This document shows positions 16,196 through 25,658 of a stretch of DNA of 28,852 nt, in pieces (position 1 is the first letter of the stretch; the number at the start of each line of letters is the position of its first letter). This DNA is from Psychrosphaera sp. GTDB taxonomy: Bacteria; Pseudomonadota; Gammaproteobacteria; Enterobacterales; Alteromonadaceae. Position numbers and translations under genes: made by a program. The notes beneath the pieces were generated by a model. It was given only the letters and a program-made list of their open reading frames with translations. It ran no database searches and had not been told where the DNA came from. The stretch covers positions 1 to 28,852 of the forward strand of contig JAOHFM010000014.1 of the NCBI GenBank assembly GCA_028098005.1, given 5' to 3'.

Positions 16196-18700
16196 TTATG
16201 CGTCAGGATCAAAATTAAAGTCTAAAGCCTCGTCGAGAGGTAAGGGCTTACTAATAAAGTAACCTTGCGCATAACTGACCCCAATTTCTTCAAGTTGACT
16301 AAATATTTCTTTGGTTTCCACAAACTCTGCAACGCTGTACTTATTTAATACCTTGGCGACATTAGCAATAGCGGTCACTAATGTTCTATCTATGTCACTA
16401 GAAATCATGTCTTTTACAAAACTACCATCAATTTTAACAGACTGCGCAGGCAACTCTTTTAAATAAGAAAATGTACTAAAACCTGTGCCAAAATCATCAA
16501 TTGAGAATTGGCAACCCATTACACTGAGTTGCTCAATCATTCGACGAGTGCCGCTTACGTTTGTCAAGCTCGCTGACTCCGTAAGTTCAAATATGATGCG
16601 CTCACCTGATACGTCGTAATGGGCGAGTTTTTCTTTAATAAGTGGCAATAAGCGATCGTCAGAGAATGCTTGGCCAGATAGGTTAATCGCGACTTTATGC
16701 AAGCCTGGATTTTCTTTGATGAGTTTTATTGTTTTATTAATTACTTGATGGTCTAAGAAGCTAATTTCGTTCGCTTTCTCTAGAGCAGGGATAAACTCAT
16801 TAGGATAAGTAATTTGGTTGTTAATTTGTAATCGAACTAACGCTTCATAATAGCCAACACAATGGTTTTTATAGTCCCAAACCGGTTGGAAGTGCATGAC
16901 TAGGTGATCGTCAATTACCGCTTGCTGTAATTTTTGCACCCACTTCATATTGTTTAGTTGTTTTGTAGAGTCCACATCTCCAACTTCATAACTATGAGTT
17001 CGGTTTCTGCCTTTATTTTTCGCAACATAAAGTGCAATGTCAGCTTGCCTTAAATACTCCGCTGGCGTTGAAGCTCCGTCAATTTCAGATACACCGATAG
17101 ATGCACTAATCTTATAAGTTGTATTACCAAACTGAAAATGTGCGCCCGCTATCTGTTTACAGATACTTTCGCCAATTTTAATTGCGTTCTGCAATTCTGT
17201 CTCGGTGAGTAATATAATAAACTCATCGCCGCCAACTCGGCATAATATGTCCGATTGCCTAAGCCTTTGCGTTAATATTTGAGACACTTCTTTTAACACT
17301 AAATCACCCATTTGGTGACCCTCGGTATCATTAATTACCTTAAAATGATCCAAATCAATATAAAGTAAGCTATGCGTTTCCCGGCCTCTAGAAGCCAATA
17401 ATGTCAATCGACTTAATTCATTGTCAAAGTAGTAGCGGTTATAAAGGCCCGTTAACGTATCGTGCAAGGCTAGGTGTTGGAGCTTTTCTTCAGCTTTCTT
17501 TCTATCGTTAATGCTGTCTATGGTTGCTGTTATGCCTTGTACAAAGCCATCCATATAAAGTTGGTGCAGGCGAACCTCCACCCAAACTGATTTGTTTTTT
17601 ACGGTTTTAATTTTAAGTTCAGCGGTAGTGCTTGTTACCGCCTGCATTAAAATGTCATTCAGTTGATGATTAAAACGTTGACCGCCTAATTCATCAAACT
17701 CAATAAACTCAACTAGCGGTAAGTTCATAGAGTCTTCTATACGATATCCAGTAAGAGCTTCCCATGCCTTATTCACAAACTTAATTCTGCCGGTTGTATC
17801 AAGCTCAAGTACCACAGAGCTTAAGTTCTCAAGCAGTTTTGTGTGTGCATCCGACAAGTTTTGAAACTTTTGTTTACTCAACTCAAGCAATGTCACTTTT
17901 TCTGCAAACTGTTTGTTACTTATAATAAAATCGTTACGCTGTGCCGCGCGTTCGCAAACATTAATGATTCGGGACACATTAATGGGATTATAAATAAAGT
18001 CACTGGCGCCATGAGTCATGTAAAACTCAGCTCGACTAGTGTCGTTTTTAGGCACTATAACGACAACAGAAAGCTCAGGTTTTTCTTTTCTAATGGTATT
18101 CAATAGGGCTAGCGTTGCATCATTTTCGAGGTCACTATCAATAACTACAAGATCGATATTTTGCTGTCTAATAACTGCTAGACCCTGCTTTGCACTTTCA
18201 GCTTCAAGTGTTCTGAATTTGGATGCAAAGAGGTTGTTTAATTGATTACTTAACGAAGGATCACTGACAACTGTTAGTGTTGTTAGCAGAGTATTAACAG
18301 GTAATTGGCTTGAGAAAGCGTCTGCTAATATTTCATTTAATTGCACGATTTCTTCTGTGGTTACCACTGCATTGATCCCAAAGGATTTCGCGGTAGCCTC
18401 GGCAATTCGTTCGCAGTGGGTATCTGTAATTAATACAATAGGTATTTGTTTATCGCATTGATAAATGTCAGATCTAATTAAACTGGAAAGGCTCCAACCG
18501 TCTACTTTACCTATTGATATCTCGGAAATAATAAATTGGTATTTGGTTTTTTTCAGATATTCAATGGCCGTTTCACTATTAGGGACTACGTCAATGTCAA
18601 AAAGCTGGAGATTACTAATTTTTTGCATCAATAATCTTTTAGTATGAAAGTTTGAGGAGATCAGTAGTAAAGGCAACAGCTTGGACATCGAATCAACCAT
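16196..18700 (-). CDS. Two-receiver PAS-GGDEF-EAL c-di-GMP enzyme
   Basis: Large cytoplasmic c-di-GMP protein, 834 residues, no membrane segment. Order: receiver-like 1 (about 8-125), receiver-like 2 (about 138-255), PAS (about 285-400), GGDEF (about 410-570), EAL (about 585-825). GGDEF is intact (490-494) with an RQSD inhibitory site five residues upstream (481-484). EAL is also intact by eye: E619-A-L, N673, E705/E708, DDFGTG (735-740), K756, E792/E795, Q812. So it could be bifunctional. Receiver 1 has Glu60 where the phospho-acceptor Asp belongs and lacks the acidic pair. Receiver 2 keeps Asp188 but has Asn238 in place of the conserved Lys. Start at ATG 18700; ATG 18688 is an alternative. 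Divergent from queA. Confidence 0.9.
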   Translation of the reverse strand: MVDSMSKLLPLLLISSNFHTKRLLMQKISNLQLFDIDVVPNSETAIEYLKKTKYQFIISEISIGKVDGWSLSSLIRSDIYQCDKQIPIVLITDTHCERIAEATAKSFGINAVVTTEEIVQLNEILADAFSSQLPVNTLLTTLTVVSDPSLSNQLNNLFASKFRTLEAESAKQGLAVIRQQNIDLVVIDSDLENDATLALLNTIRKEKPELSVVVIVPKNDTSRAEFYMTHGASDFIYNPINVSRIINVCERAAQRNDFIISNKQFAEKVTLLELSKQKFQNLSDAHTKLLENLSSVVLELDTTGRIKFVNKAWEALTGYRIEDSMNLPLVEFIEFDELGGQRFNHQLNDILMQAVTSTTAELKIKTVKNKSVWVEVRLHQLYMDGFVQGITATIDSINDRKKAEEKLQHLALHDTLTGLYNRYYFDNELSRLTLLASRGRETHSLLYIDLDHFKVINDTEGHQMGDLVLKEVSQILTQRLRQSDILCRVGGDEFIILLTETELQNAIKIGESICKQIAGAHFQFGNTTYKISASIGVSEIDGASTPAEYLRQADIALYVAKNKGRNRTHSYEVGDVDSTKQLNNMKWVQKLQQAVIDDHLVMHFQPVWDYKNHCVGYYEALVRLQINNQITYPNEFIPALEKANEISFLDHQVINKTIKLIKENPGLHKVAINLSGQAFSDDRLLPLIKEKLAHYDVSGERIIFELTESASLTNVSGTRRMIEQLSVMGCQFSIDDFGTGFSTFSYLKELPAQSVKIDGSFVKDMISSDIDRTLVTAIANVAKVLNKYSVAEFVETKEIFSQLEEIGVSYAQGYFISKPLPLDEALDFNFDPDA

Positions 18701-18841
18701 TAAAATTTAAACTCACCATACTGTATAAAGTAAAACCCAAATTAACAAGTGCTCTCTTTGTAAACAGTCTGTTTTTGTGGGGTAAGGTTAAAAACACTGG
18801 TACAATAGCCACCAAAATTTTTTATGATATTGAGGTCTAAA

Positions 18842-19903
18842 GTGCAAGTCGCTGATTTTCATTTTGATTTACCAGAGCAGTTAATTGCTAAGGCGCCTAA
18901 AGCCGAACGTACGGCGAGTCGTCTAATGCAGCTTGATGGTAACAGTGGTGATATTAACCACCGTAATTTTGCTGACATTATTGAGCTAGTTGAGCCGGGC
19001 GACCTGCTTATCTTTAATGATACGCGAGTCATTCCAGCAAGAATGTTTGGTCAAAAGTCTACAGGTGGCAAAGTAGAGATCTTAGTGGAAAGAATGTTGG
19101 ACGAACATAGCGTTTTAGCGCACGTTCGAGCAAATAAAGCGCCTAAGCCGGGCAATGTTATCGACTTTGAGGGTGGCTCATCAGCAACCATGATTGCTCG
19201 CCATGACGACTTGTTTGAGCTTCATTTTGGTAATGACCGCAAGGTATTGGAAATATTAGAGTCAGATGGACATATGCCATTGCCGCCGTATATCGACAGA
19301 CCTGATACTGAAGATGACAAAGAGCGATATCAAACCGTTTACAATGATAAGCCAGGAGCTGTAGCAGCGCCAACGGCTGGATTACATTTCACCGATGCTT
19401 TGCTTGAGCAAATAAGAGCGAAAGGCGTCAACACGGCGTTTGTCACGCTTCACGTTGGTGCTGGCACCTTTCAGTCTATTCGTGTTGATAGCGTCACCGA
19501 TCATAAAATGCATTCAGAATACGCAGACGTCCCAGAGTCAGTGGTAAAGGCTATTCAAGAAACAAAAAATGACGGTAAGCGCGTTATTGCTGTTGGAACG
19601 ACATCGGTTCGCTCGTTGGAGTCGGCCGCTTGGAAAAGCGGTATGGAAGGTGGCAATGTAGCCGACTTAAAGCCGTTTACAGGCGAGACTGATATTTTTA
19701 TCTACCCAGGTTATGAATTTCAGGTGATTGATGCAATGGTAACTAATTTTCATTTACCAGAATCAACCTTGATTATGCTTGTATCGGCATTTGCTGGCAA
19801 AGCTCATATTTTGAATGGATATAATGAAGCAGTCGCTAATGAGTACCGCTTTTTTAGTTATGGCGACGCCATGTTTTTAACCAAGCAAACTCATACAAAG
19901 TAA
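18842..19903 (+). CDS. queA: S-adenosylmethionine:tRNA ribosyltransferase-isomerase QueA
   Basis: Queuosine pathway: transfers the ribosyl part of SAM to preQ1 in tRNA to make epoxyqueuosine. From GTG 18842 it is 353 residues starting [16 protein letters not shown], matching E. coli QueA (MRVTDFSFELPESLIA). GTG has GAGG six bases upstream, whereas the in-frame ATG at 18824 has no ribosome site. Motifs '[12 protein letters not shown]', '[12 protein letters not shown]', '[13 protein letters not shown]', '[11 protein letters not shown]', 'HSEYADVPE' and '[11 protein letters not shown]'-like '[11 protein letters not shown]' are conserved. It heads the queA-tgt-yajC-secDF block conserved with E. 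coli; TACAAT (18801-18806) is a likely -10. Confidence 0.96.
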   Translation: MQVADFHFDLPEQLIAKAPKAERTASRLMQLDGNSGDINHRNFADIIELVEPGDLLIFNDTRVIPARMFGQKSTGGKVEILVERMLDEHSVLAHVRANKAPKPGNVIDFEGGSSATMIARHDDLFELHFGNDRKVLEILESDGHMPLPPYIDRPDTEDDKERYQTVYNDKPGAVAAPTAGLHFTDALLEQIRAKGVNTAFVTLHVGAGTFQSIRVDSVTDHKMHSEYADVPESVVKAIQETKNDGKRVIAVGTTSVRSLESAAWKSGMEGGNVADLKPFTGETDIFIYPGYEFQVIDAMVTNFHLPESTLIMLVSAFAGKAHILNGYNEAVANEYRFFSYGDAMFLTKQTHTK

Positions 19904-19915
19904 AAGTAGTGGATT

Positions 19916-19937
19916 GCCTATCAAAATAGGCGATTTT
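19916..19937 (+). terminator. Weak hairpin between queA and tgt
   Basis: Perfect 6-bp stem GCCTAT / ATAGGC with loop CAAA, followed by GATTTT. The short T tract suggests attenuation or partial termination at most. Confidence 0.4.
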
Positions 19938-19952
19938 CGCACCGGTATTCGA

Positions 19953-19958
19953 TATAAT
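19953..19958 (+). promoter_or_regulatory. Possible -10 element of tgt
   Basis: A perfect TATAAT 57 bases before the tgt start codon. No convincing -35 at 16-18 bp, so support is partial. Confidence 0.4.
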
Positions 19959-20005
19959 GCCGGCAAAATTAAACTAGGTAACTAGTGACTTAAAGCAGAA
20001 TTTAA

Positions 20006-21160
<1,155 letters not shown>

Positions 21161-21176
21161 CAAAATAAAAATAACT

Positions 21177-21211
21177 AAGGCTGGCTATTGTAAGTGCAAT
21201 GACCAGTCCTT
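21177..21211 (+). repeat. Imperfect hairpin between tgt and yajC
   Basis: About 14 base pairs can form between 21177-21190 and 21197-21211 (one bulge, one mismatch, one G-T) around the loop TAAGTG. No T run follows. It could be an RNase processing site or mRNA stabiliser separating tgt from yajC-secDF. Confidence 0.45.
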
Positions 21212-21264
21212 ATATCAATTAACATAATTTAAAAAAATATAAGAAACTATTTTAGGGGATTCCA

Positions 21265-21600
21265 ATGAGTTTATTTATTTCTAACGCCCACGCTGCTGCA
21301 GGTGCTCCAGGCGCTGCTGCTGGTCCAGACATGATTATCATGCTAGTGATTTTTGCACTAATTTTCTATTTCATGATTTACCGTCCACAGGCTAAGCGTG
21401 TAAAAGAGCACAAAAACCTTGTTAGTTCATTAAGCAAAGGTGATGAAGTGCTAACAGCCGGTGGCCTAATCGGTAAAATCACCAAAGTATCTGAAGAAAA
21501 AGACTTTGTAAAAGTTGAGCTTGCAGAAGGTACAGAAGTGATGGTTCAAAAAGCTTCTATTAACACTGTATTACCAAAAGGTACTATCAAGTCAGTGTAA
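21265..21600 (+). CDS. yajC: Sec translocase accessory subunit YajC
   Basis: Small inner-membrane protein of the SecDF-YajC complex that assists preprotein export; 111 residues. A single membrane helix (about 22-40, 'MIIMLVIFALIFYFMIYRPQ') is followed by the conserved cytoplasmic block 'RPQAKRVKEHKNLVSSLSKGDEVLTAGGLIGKI' in outline. The N-terminal Ala/Gly-rich stretch before the helix is usual. Ribosome site GGGG lies upstream of the ATG. A terminator falls between yajC and secD, so secDF may be partly uncoupled. Confidence 0.95.
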   Translation: MSLFISNAHAAAGAPGAAAGPDMIIMLVIFALIFYFMIYRPQAKRVKEHKNLVSSLSKGDEVLTAGGLIGKITKVSEEKDFVKVELAEGTEVMVQKASINTVLPKGTIKSV

Positions 21601-21610
21601 CAAACTGAAT

Positions 21611-21638
21611 AACCAGTCGGATATCGGCTGGTTTTTTT
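21611..21638 (+). terminator. Terminator between yajC and secD
   Basis: AACCAGTCG / CGGCTGGTT (one G-T pair) with loop GATAT and a seven-T tail. Only 28 bases before the secD start, so probably a partial terminator setting the yajC:secDF ratio. Confidence 0.82.
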
Positions 21639-21666
21639 ATATTTGAAAATCGAAAAGGGTTCATTC

Positions 21667-23526
21667 GTGTTAAACAAATATCCTATGTGGAAATACATAA
21701 TGGTGGTGATGGTATTACTCATCGGCGCTTTGTATTCTGCTCCCAATTTATATGGTGAAGATCCTGCAATTCAGGTATCTGGCCTACGTGGTGCTCAAGT
21801 ATCGGAAGTGATACTTGATGATGTACTAAAAAAATTAGACGCTGCTGCAATTCCTTACAAAAAAAGTGAAATGGCAGATGACCGCATATTAGTTCGCCTT
21901 ACCAATGAAGAAGACCAATTAAAAGCAAAAGAAGCCATTGGTGATTCGTTAGGTGATGAATATATTGTTGCGTTAAATCTAGCGCCAGCTACACCTGAGT
22001 GGTTACAAGCCTTCGGCGCAAGCCCGCTTAAATTAGGTCTTGATTTACGTGGTGGTGTTCACTTCCTAATGGAAGTTGACATGAATGAAGCGATGAATAA
22101 GTCATACACGCAGATGGTTCAGGACTTTAGAGCTGATTTACGTGAAGAAAAACTTCGCTACCGAGGCATTAAACGTGAAATTAAGCTTGATGCGATTCGT
22201 GTTGAAATGCGTAATCAAGAGGACTTAGAGGAAGCGAGTCGATTCTTAGCTAAACGTTACCCAGATTTAGTGATATCGGATGATTACAATACCGATGAAT
22301 TTGATGTGCTTATTCGCATGAGCGAACAGAAAATCAAAGAAACTCGCCAATATGCGGTTGATCAGAATATTACTATTATCCGTAACCGAGTTAATGAACT
22401 TGGTGTTGCCGAGCCTTTGGTTCAGCGTCAGGGTCAAGACCGTATTGTAGTCCAACTACCAGGTGTCCAAGATACCGCTCGAGCTAAAGAAATTTTAGGT
22501 GCGACTGCAACGCTAGAATTTAAAATGGTGTATCAAAATGGTGACATTGGTGCAGCAATGCGTGGTCGAGTGCCACCAAAAGCTAAGTTATACGAAAATG
22601 GAACACGTGGTCCCGTATTACTGGAAAAGCGCGTTCGTTTAACGGGTGATCATATTGTTGATGCACAAAGCTCTTTTGACGAATATGGCATGCCTCAAGT
22701 AACTATTAACTTAGATACTAAAGGCGGCAATAAAATGTCTGCCATGACCAAAGATAACGTTGGCAACCCAATGGCTGTTGTATTCATTGAATACAAGCCG
22801 ACTGAACAAAAAGATGAAAATGGTGTCGCAAAACTTAAGAAAATTGAAGAAGTCATTCAGATTGCAACTATTCAAAGCCGTTTAGGACGTCGTTTCTCAA
22901 TTACTGGTATAGATACATCTGCAGAAGCTCATAACTTAGCGTTAATGCTTCGTGCAGGGGCACTTATTGCGCCGATTCAAATTGTTGAAGAGCGCACAGT
23001 TGGGCCAAGCTTAGGCCAAGAAAATATTAATGCTGGTATGACCGCGGTATTACTAGGCTTTGGTTTAGTGCTTGTATTTATGTTGTTCTACTACAAAAAG
23101 TTTGGTCTTGTTGCAAACGTAGCGTTGGCGGCAAACCTAGTGTTAATCATTGGTGTTATGTCGATGATACCTGGCGCAACACTTACCTTACCTGGTATTG
23201 CTGGTATTGTTCTTACCGTTGGTATGGCGGTAGATGCCAACGTTCTTATATTCGAACGTATAAGAGAAGAGCTACGAGACAAACGTAGTCCTCAACAAGC
23301 GATACACCATGGTTACGATAGTGCTTTCTCAACCATTGCTGACGCCAACATTACAACCTTCATTGCGGCGGTTATTTTGTTTGCCATTGGTACAGGTCCT
23401 GTAAAAGGCTTTGCTATTACCTTAGCAATTGGTATTGCCACTTCAATGTTTACTGCAATCGTTGGTACTCGTGCCATTGTAAATGCAGTGTGGGGCGGCA
23501 AGAAAATAGACAAGTTATCTATCTGA
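21667..23526 (+). CDS. secD: Protein translocase subunit SecD
   Basis: Inner-membrane RND-type subunit that uses the proton-motive force to complete Sec-dependent export. Start chosen as GTG 21667 ([14 protein letters not shown], like E. coli MLNRYPLWKYVM) with AAGGG upstream; an in-frame TTG at 21643 lacks homology. About 619 residues. TM1 at the N-terminus, periplasmic P1 region beginning '[16 protein letters not shown]' (SecD signature), '[28 protein letters not shown]', then five C-terminal TMs from about 455, with '[17 protein letters not shown]' carrying the conserved membrane Asp. Followed by secF 14 bases later. Confidence 0.97.
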   Translation: MLNKYPMWKYIMVVMVLLIGALYSAPNLYGEDPAIQVSGLRGAQVSEVILDDVLKKLDAAAIPYKKSEMADDRILVRLTNEEDQLKAKEAIGDSLGDEYIVALNLAPATPEWLQAFGASPLKLGLDLRGGVHFLMEVDMNEAMNKSYTQMVQDFRADLREEKLRYRGIKREIKLDAIRVEMRNQEDLEEASRFLAKRYPDLVISDDYNTDEFDVLIRMSEQKIKETRQYAVDQNITIIRNRVNELGVAEPLVQRQGQDRIVVQLPGVQDTARAKEILGATATLEFKMVYQNGDIGAAMRGRVPPKAKLYENGTRGPVLLEKRVRLTGDHIVDAQSSFDEYGMPQVTINLDTKGGNKMSAMTKDNVGNPMAVVFIEYKPTEQKDENGVAKLKKIEEVIQIATIQSRLGRRFSITGIDTSAEAHNLALMLRAGALIAPIQIVEERTVGPSLGQENINAGMTAVLLGFGLVLVFMLFYYKKFGLVANVALAANLVLIIGVMSMIPGATLTLPGIAGIVLTVGMAVDANVLIFERIREELRDKRSPQQAIHHGYDSAFSTIADANITTFIAAVILFAIGTGPVKGFAITLAIGIATSMFTAIVGTRAIVNAVWGGKKIDKLSI

Positions 23527-23540
23527 TAGGGCAATAGAAA

Positions 23541-24515
23541 ATGCAATTATTAAATTTAGATTCAAAAGTTATTAATTTCATGTCAATTCGCCGTTATTCG
23601 GGCCTTTTGTCAATTTTATTAGTAGTAGCAGCCTTAGGTTCATTTGTAACTAAGGGCTTAAATTGGGGATTAGACTTCACAGGCGGTAGCTTAATTGAAG
23701 TTTCATTCGAAAAAAGTGCTGATCTTAAAAAGATCCGTTCAGTAATGGACGAGATTGGTTTTGGTGATGCAACGGTTCAAAACTTTGGCTCAAGTAAAGA
23801 AGTGTTGATTCGTTTAGCACCTCAAAAGAAGTCAGTTGATGAAGCTAATGGTGAAAAAATTACATCCGCTATGATTGGCGATGTAATAATGGAAGCGCTT
23901 CAAGAAATGGACTCAACGGCAACGAAGCGTCGTATTGAGTTTGTTGGCCCAAGTGTTGGTGACGAATTAAGAGATCAAGGCGGGTTAGCAATGTTAACAG
24001 CGCTTATCTGTATCCTTATTTACGTTGCTCTTCGTTTTGAATGGAGATTTGCTTTAGGTTCAGTTTCAGCGCTAGCGCATGATGTTCTTATTACACTAGG
24101 ACTATTCAGTGTATTAGGAATTGAGTTCGACTTAACGGTTTTAGCGGCAATATTAGCGGTCATAGGTTATTCACTGAATGACACCATTGTTGTATCGGAC
24201 CGTATACGAGAAAACTTTAGAAAGTTACGTGAAGGTTCTCCAGAAGAGATAATTAACGTGTCGTTAACACAAACGCTAAATCGTACTATGGTTACGTCAA
24301 TCACTACGGCGTTAGTATTAATGGCTTTGCTTTTTGTTGGTGGAGAGCTAATTAAAGGCTTTGCAACGGCTTTACTGTTTGGTGTGGTAATAGGTACTTA
24401 TTCATCTATCTATGTAGCAAGCTCAATAGCACTTAGCTTAGGTATCAGTAAAGAAGACCTAATGCCAACGGTTATTGAAAAAGAAGGTGAAGATCAAGAC
24501 CAATTAATGCCTTAA
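23541..24515 (+). CDS. secF: Protein translocase subunit SecF
   Basis: Partner of SecD; 324 residues. TM1 (about 18-38), periplasmic domain starting 'GLNWGLDFTGGSLIEVSF' (SecF signature), then five TMs from about 148, with 'AVIGYSLNDTIVVSDRIREN' the conserved SecF block, including the membrane Asp. 'NRTMVTSITTALVLMALLFVGGELIKGFA' follows. C-terminus acidic ('EKEGEDQDQLMP'). Completes the queA-tgt-yajC-secD-secF block and is closed by a terminator. Confidence 0.97.
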   Translation: MQLLNLDSKVINFMSIRRYSGLLSILLVVAALGSFVTKGLNWGLDFTGGSLIEVSFEKSADLKKIRSVMDEIGFGDATVQNFGSSKEVLIRLAPQKKSVDEANGEKITSAMIGDVIMEALQEMDSTATKRRIEFVGPSVGDELRDQGGLAMLTALICILIYVALRFEWRFALGSVSALAHDVLITLGLFSVLGIEFDLTVLAAILAVIGYSLNDTIVVSDRIRENFRKLREGSPEEIINVSLTQTLNRTMVTSITTALVLMALLFVGGELIKGFATALLFGVVIGTYSSIYVASSIALSLGISKEDLMPTVIEKEGEDQDQLMP

Positions 24516-24535
24516 GCATTATGGTTCTATATTTA

Positions 24536-24562
24536 AAAGCGCTCAGTTGAGCGTTTTTTTTT
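24536..24562 (+). terminator. Terminator after secF
   Basis: CGCTCA / TGAGCG with a GT centre, extended by A-T pairs at the base, and a nine-T tail. Confidence 0.9.
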
Positions 24563-24624
24563 GCCTGATTGAAAGAGTCCCGTAAGGCCAATAAAAATCA
24601 AAATAATTGGCGAATTGCAGGTAT

Positions 24625-24953
24625 AAAAAAAGCAGCCTAAGCTGCTTCTTTTATATACTTTCCGGCATCCTAAAAACTGAATCCATCCAGTCCGTCTTCC
24701 TTATAGGCTCCCTGCAGTCAACTCCGTCGACGTCCTGCTCCTTGTAATCCTTAAAGTCCTTCTCAAAGCTCCTTGCTTTCCCCTTTCTATCCCTAACGCA
24801 TCCTACGTATCCTATCCTTTTTTTCCTGGCGTCCTGCCTTCCTTGTTCCTTTCCATTAGTGGTGCTCCTGCACTCCTAATCTAAATCCTTTATCGCATCC
24901 AGCGTTTCCATTCCTTGTGTGACAATTCCTGTTGCACTCTCGTCGTTAAGTGC
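24625..24953 (-). ncRNA. csrB: CsrB/RsmZ-type CsrA-sequestering RNA
   Basis: No protein gene fits 24516-25213. On the minus strand about 330 nt contain roughly 30 GGA triplets (my count by eye; about 19 are AGGA), against about five expected by chance. GGA is the CsrA/RsmA recognition core, and this density equals or exceeds E. coli CsrB. Some are displayed in hairpin loops, e.g. GTGC-AGGA-GCAC (24873-24862) and GGC-AGGAC-GCC. The 5' end fits a stem GCACT/AGTGC (24953-24934) right after a -10-like element. The 3' end is an intrinsic terminator, AAGCAGC/GCTGCTT with loop TTAG and seven T (24647-24625). A GacA/UvrY box lies upstream. Predicted role: titrate CsrA and so relieve its repression of target mRNAs. 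The symbol states class, not proven orthology. Confidence 0.88.
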
Positions 24954-24955
24954 TA

Positions 24956-24964
24956 TCTATATTA
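24956..24964 (-). promoter_or_regulatory. -10 region of the CsrB-type RNA
   Basis: Minus strand TAATATAGA contains overlapping -10 candidates (TAATAT, 24964-24959; TATAGA, 24961-24956). No good -35 is seen, which suits an activator-dependent promoter. Either places the start at about 24949-24953. Confidence 0.5.
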
Positions 24965-25118
24965 ATGAGAAATTTAAATCTAAGAATAACCAAAAAGAGA
25001 AATTTATTGCTCACAAATCTTTTAACATTTTAAGTTTGGATAATATTTTTCTAAAACAATGACTTAACAATTGCCTGTTGCGGAAATAAGCAAAATTTTA
25101 CTCTAAGTCTGCATTGTA

Positions 25119-25136
25119 TGTAAGAAATATCTCACA
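25119..25136. promoter_or_regulatory. GacA/UvrY upstream activating site
   Basis: TGTAAG-AAATAT-CTCACA matches the GacA/UvrY consensus TGTAAG-N6-CTTACA at 11 of 12 defined positions. It sits about 165-185 bp upstream of the predicted RNA start, the distance usual for rsmY/rsmZ and csrB activating sites. It also lies 80 bases before the yacL-like start, so an effect there is possible. Confidence 0.72.
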
Positions 25137-25213
25137 CAGTTTCAGGACAAGTACACTTTATTGTTATACTACTGGAGTAGGTCATTCCCTTATATTTCAA
25201 ATCAGGAACCCAT

Positions 25214-25585
25214 ATGGACGTCGATTTTGTTTATGATACTTATGAGAAACAACACCAGCTACATATTTCTGGTGAACATGTTGCTGTAGCTCGCTTTTTA
25301 AATGAGATCTTTATTCCCAAAAGGGGCGAAACGGCCGCTATTGAGTCATTTATTTTAGAGATAGAAAACAAACCAGAAACAATTACTTTTGCTGAGTGGA
25401 CATTGACTATAGAGGGGGACGAACTTCTTATACAGCACAATAGCTGTTACCAGCCGGCCAACATCAAAGCTGAAGACTCAAACGAGAGCTCAAATTTAAT
25501 GGACTGGGAAATGAAATGTCACTGTGGCGTAGCGGACTTTACTGAGTTATTAGTCAATTGGGTCGACTTTATTGAATCTACTTAA
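25214..25585 (+). CDS. yacL: YacL-like protein (UPF0231 family)
   Basis: Small acidic cytoplasmic protein, 123 residues, function unknown. The N-terminal 'MDVDFVYDT' and a 'HVAVARFLNEIF' block resemble E. coli YacL 'MDYEFLRD...HEVVGHWFNEE'. The C-terminal 'CGVADFTELLVNWVDFI' aligns with YacL 'CGVEDFLQVVAAYRNFV'. No signal peptide or membrane segment. The assignment is by remembered family pattern, so moderate. TATACT (25165-25170) may be its -10. It is divergent from the CsrB-type RNA and shares its intergenic region. Confidence 0.68.
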   Translation: MDVDFVYDTYEKQHQLHISGEHVAVARFLNEIFIPKRGETAAIESFILEIENKPETITFAEWTLTIEGDELLIQHNSCYQPANIKAEDSNESSNLMDWEMKCHCGVADFTELLVNWVDFIEST

Positions 25586-25658
25586 CTAGCGTCCCGTTTG
25601 TATTAACTATAAAGCAAGCCTATAAAAACCAGCGCCAAGATTTCCTTTGTAAATAACA

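Noticed and set aside
24650..24950. Pyrimidine-rich TCC repeats read as a plus-strand simple repeat or degraded CRISPR
   Set aside because: The triplets are irregularly spaced with unrelated sequence between them, and no constant-length repeat exists. The minus-strand GGA pattern with terminator explains it better.
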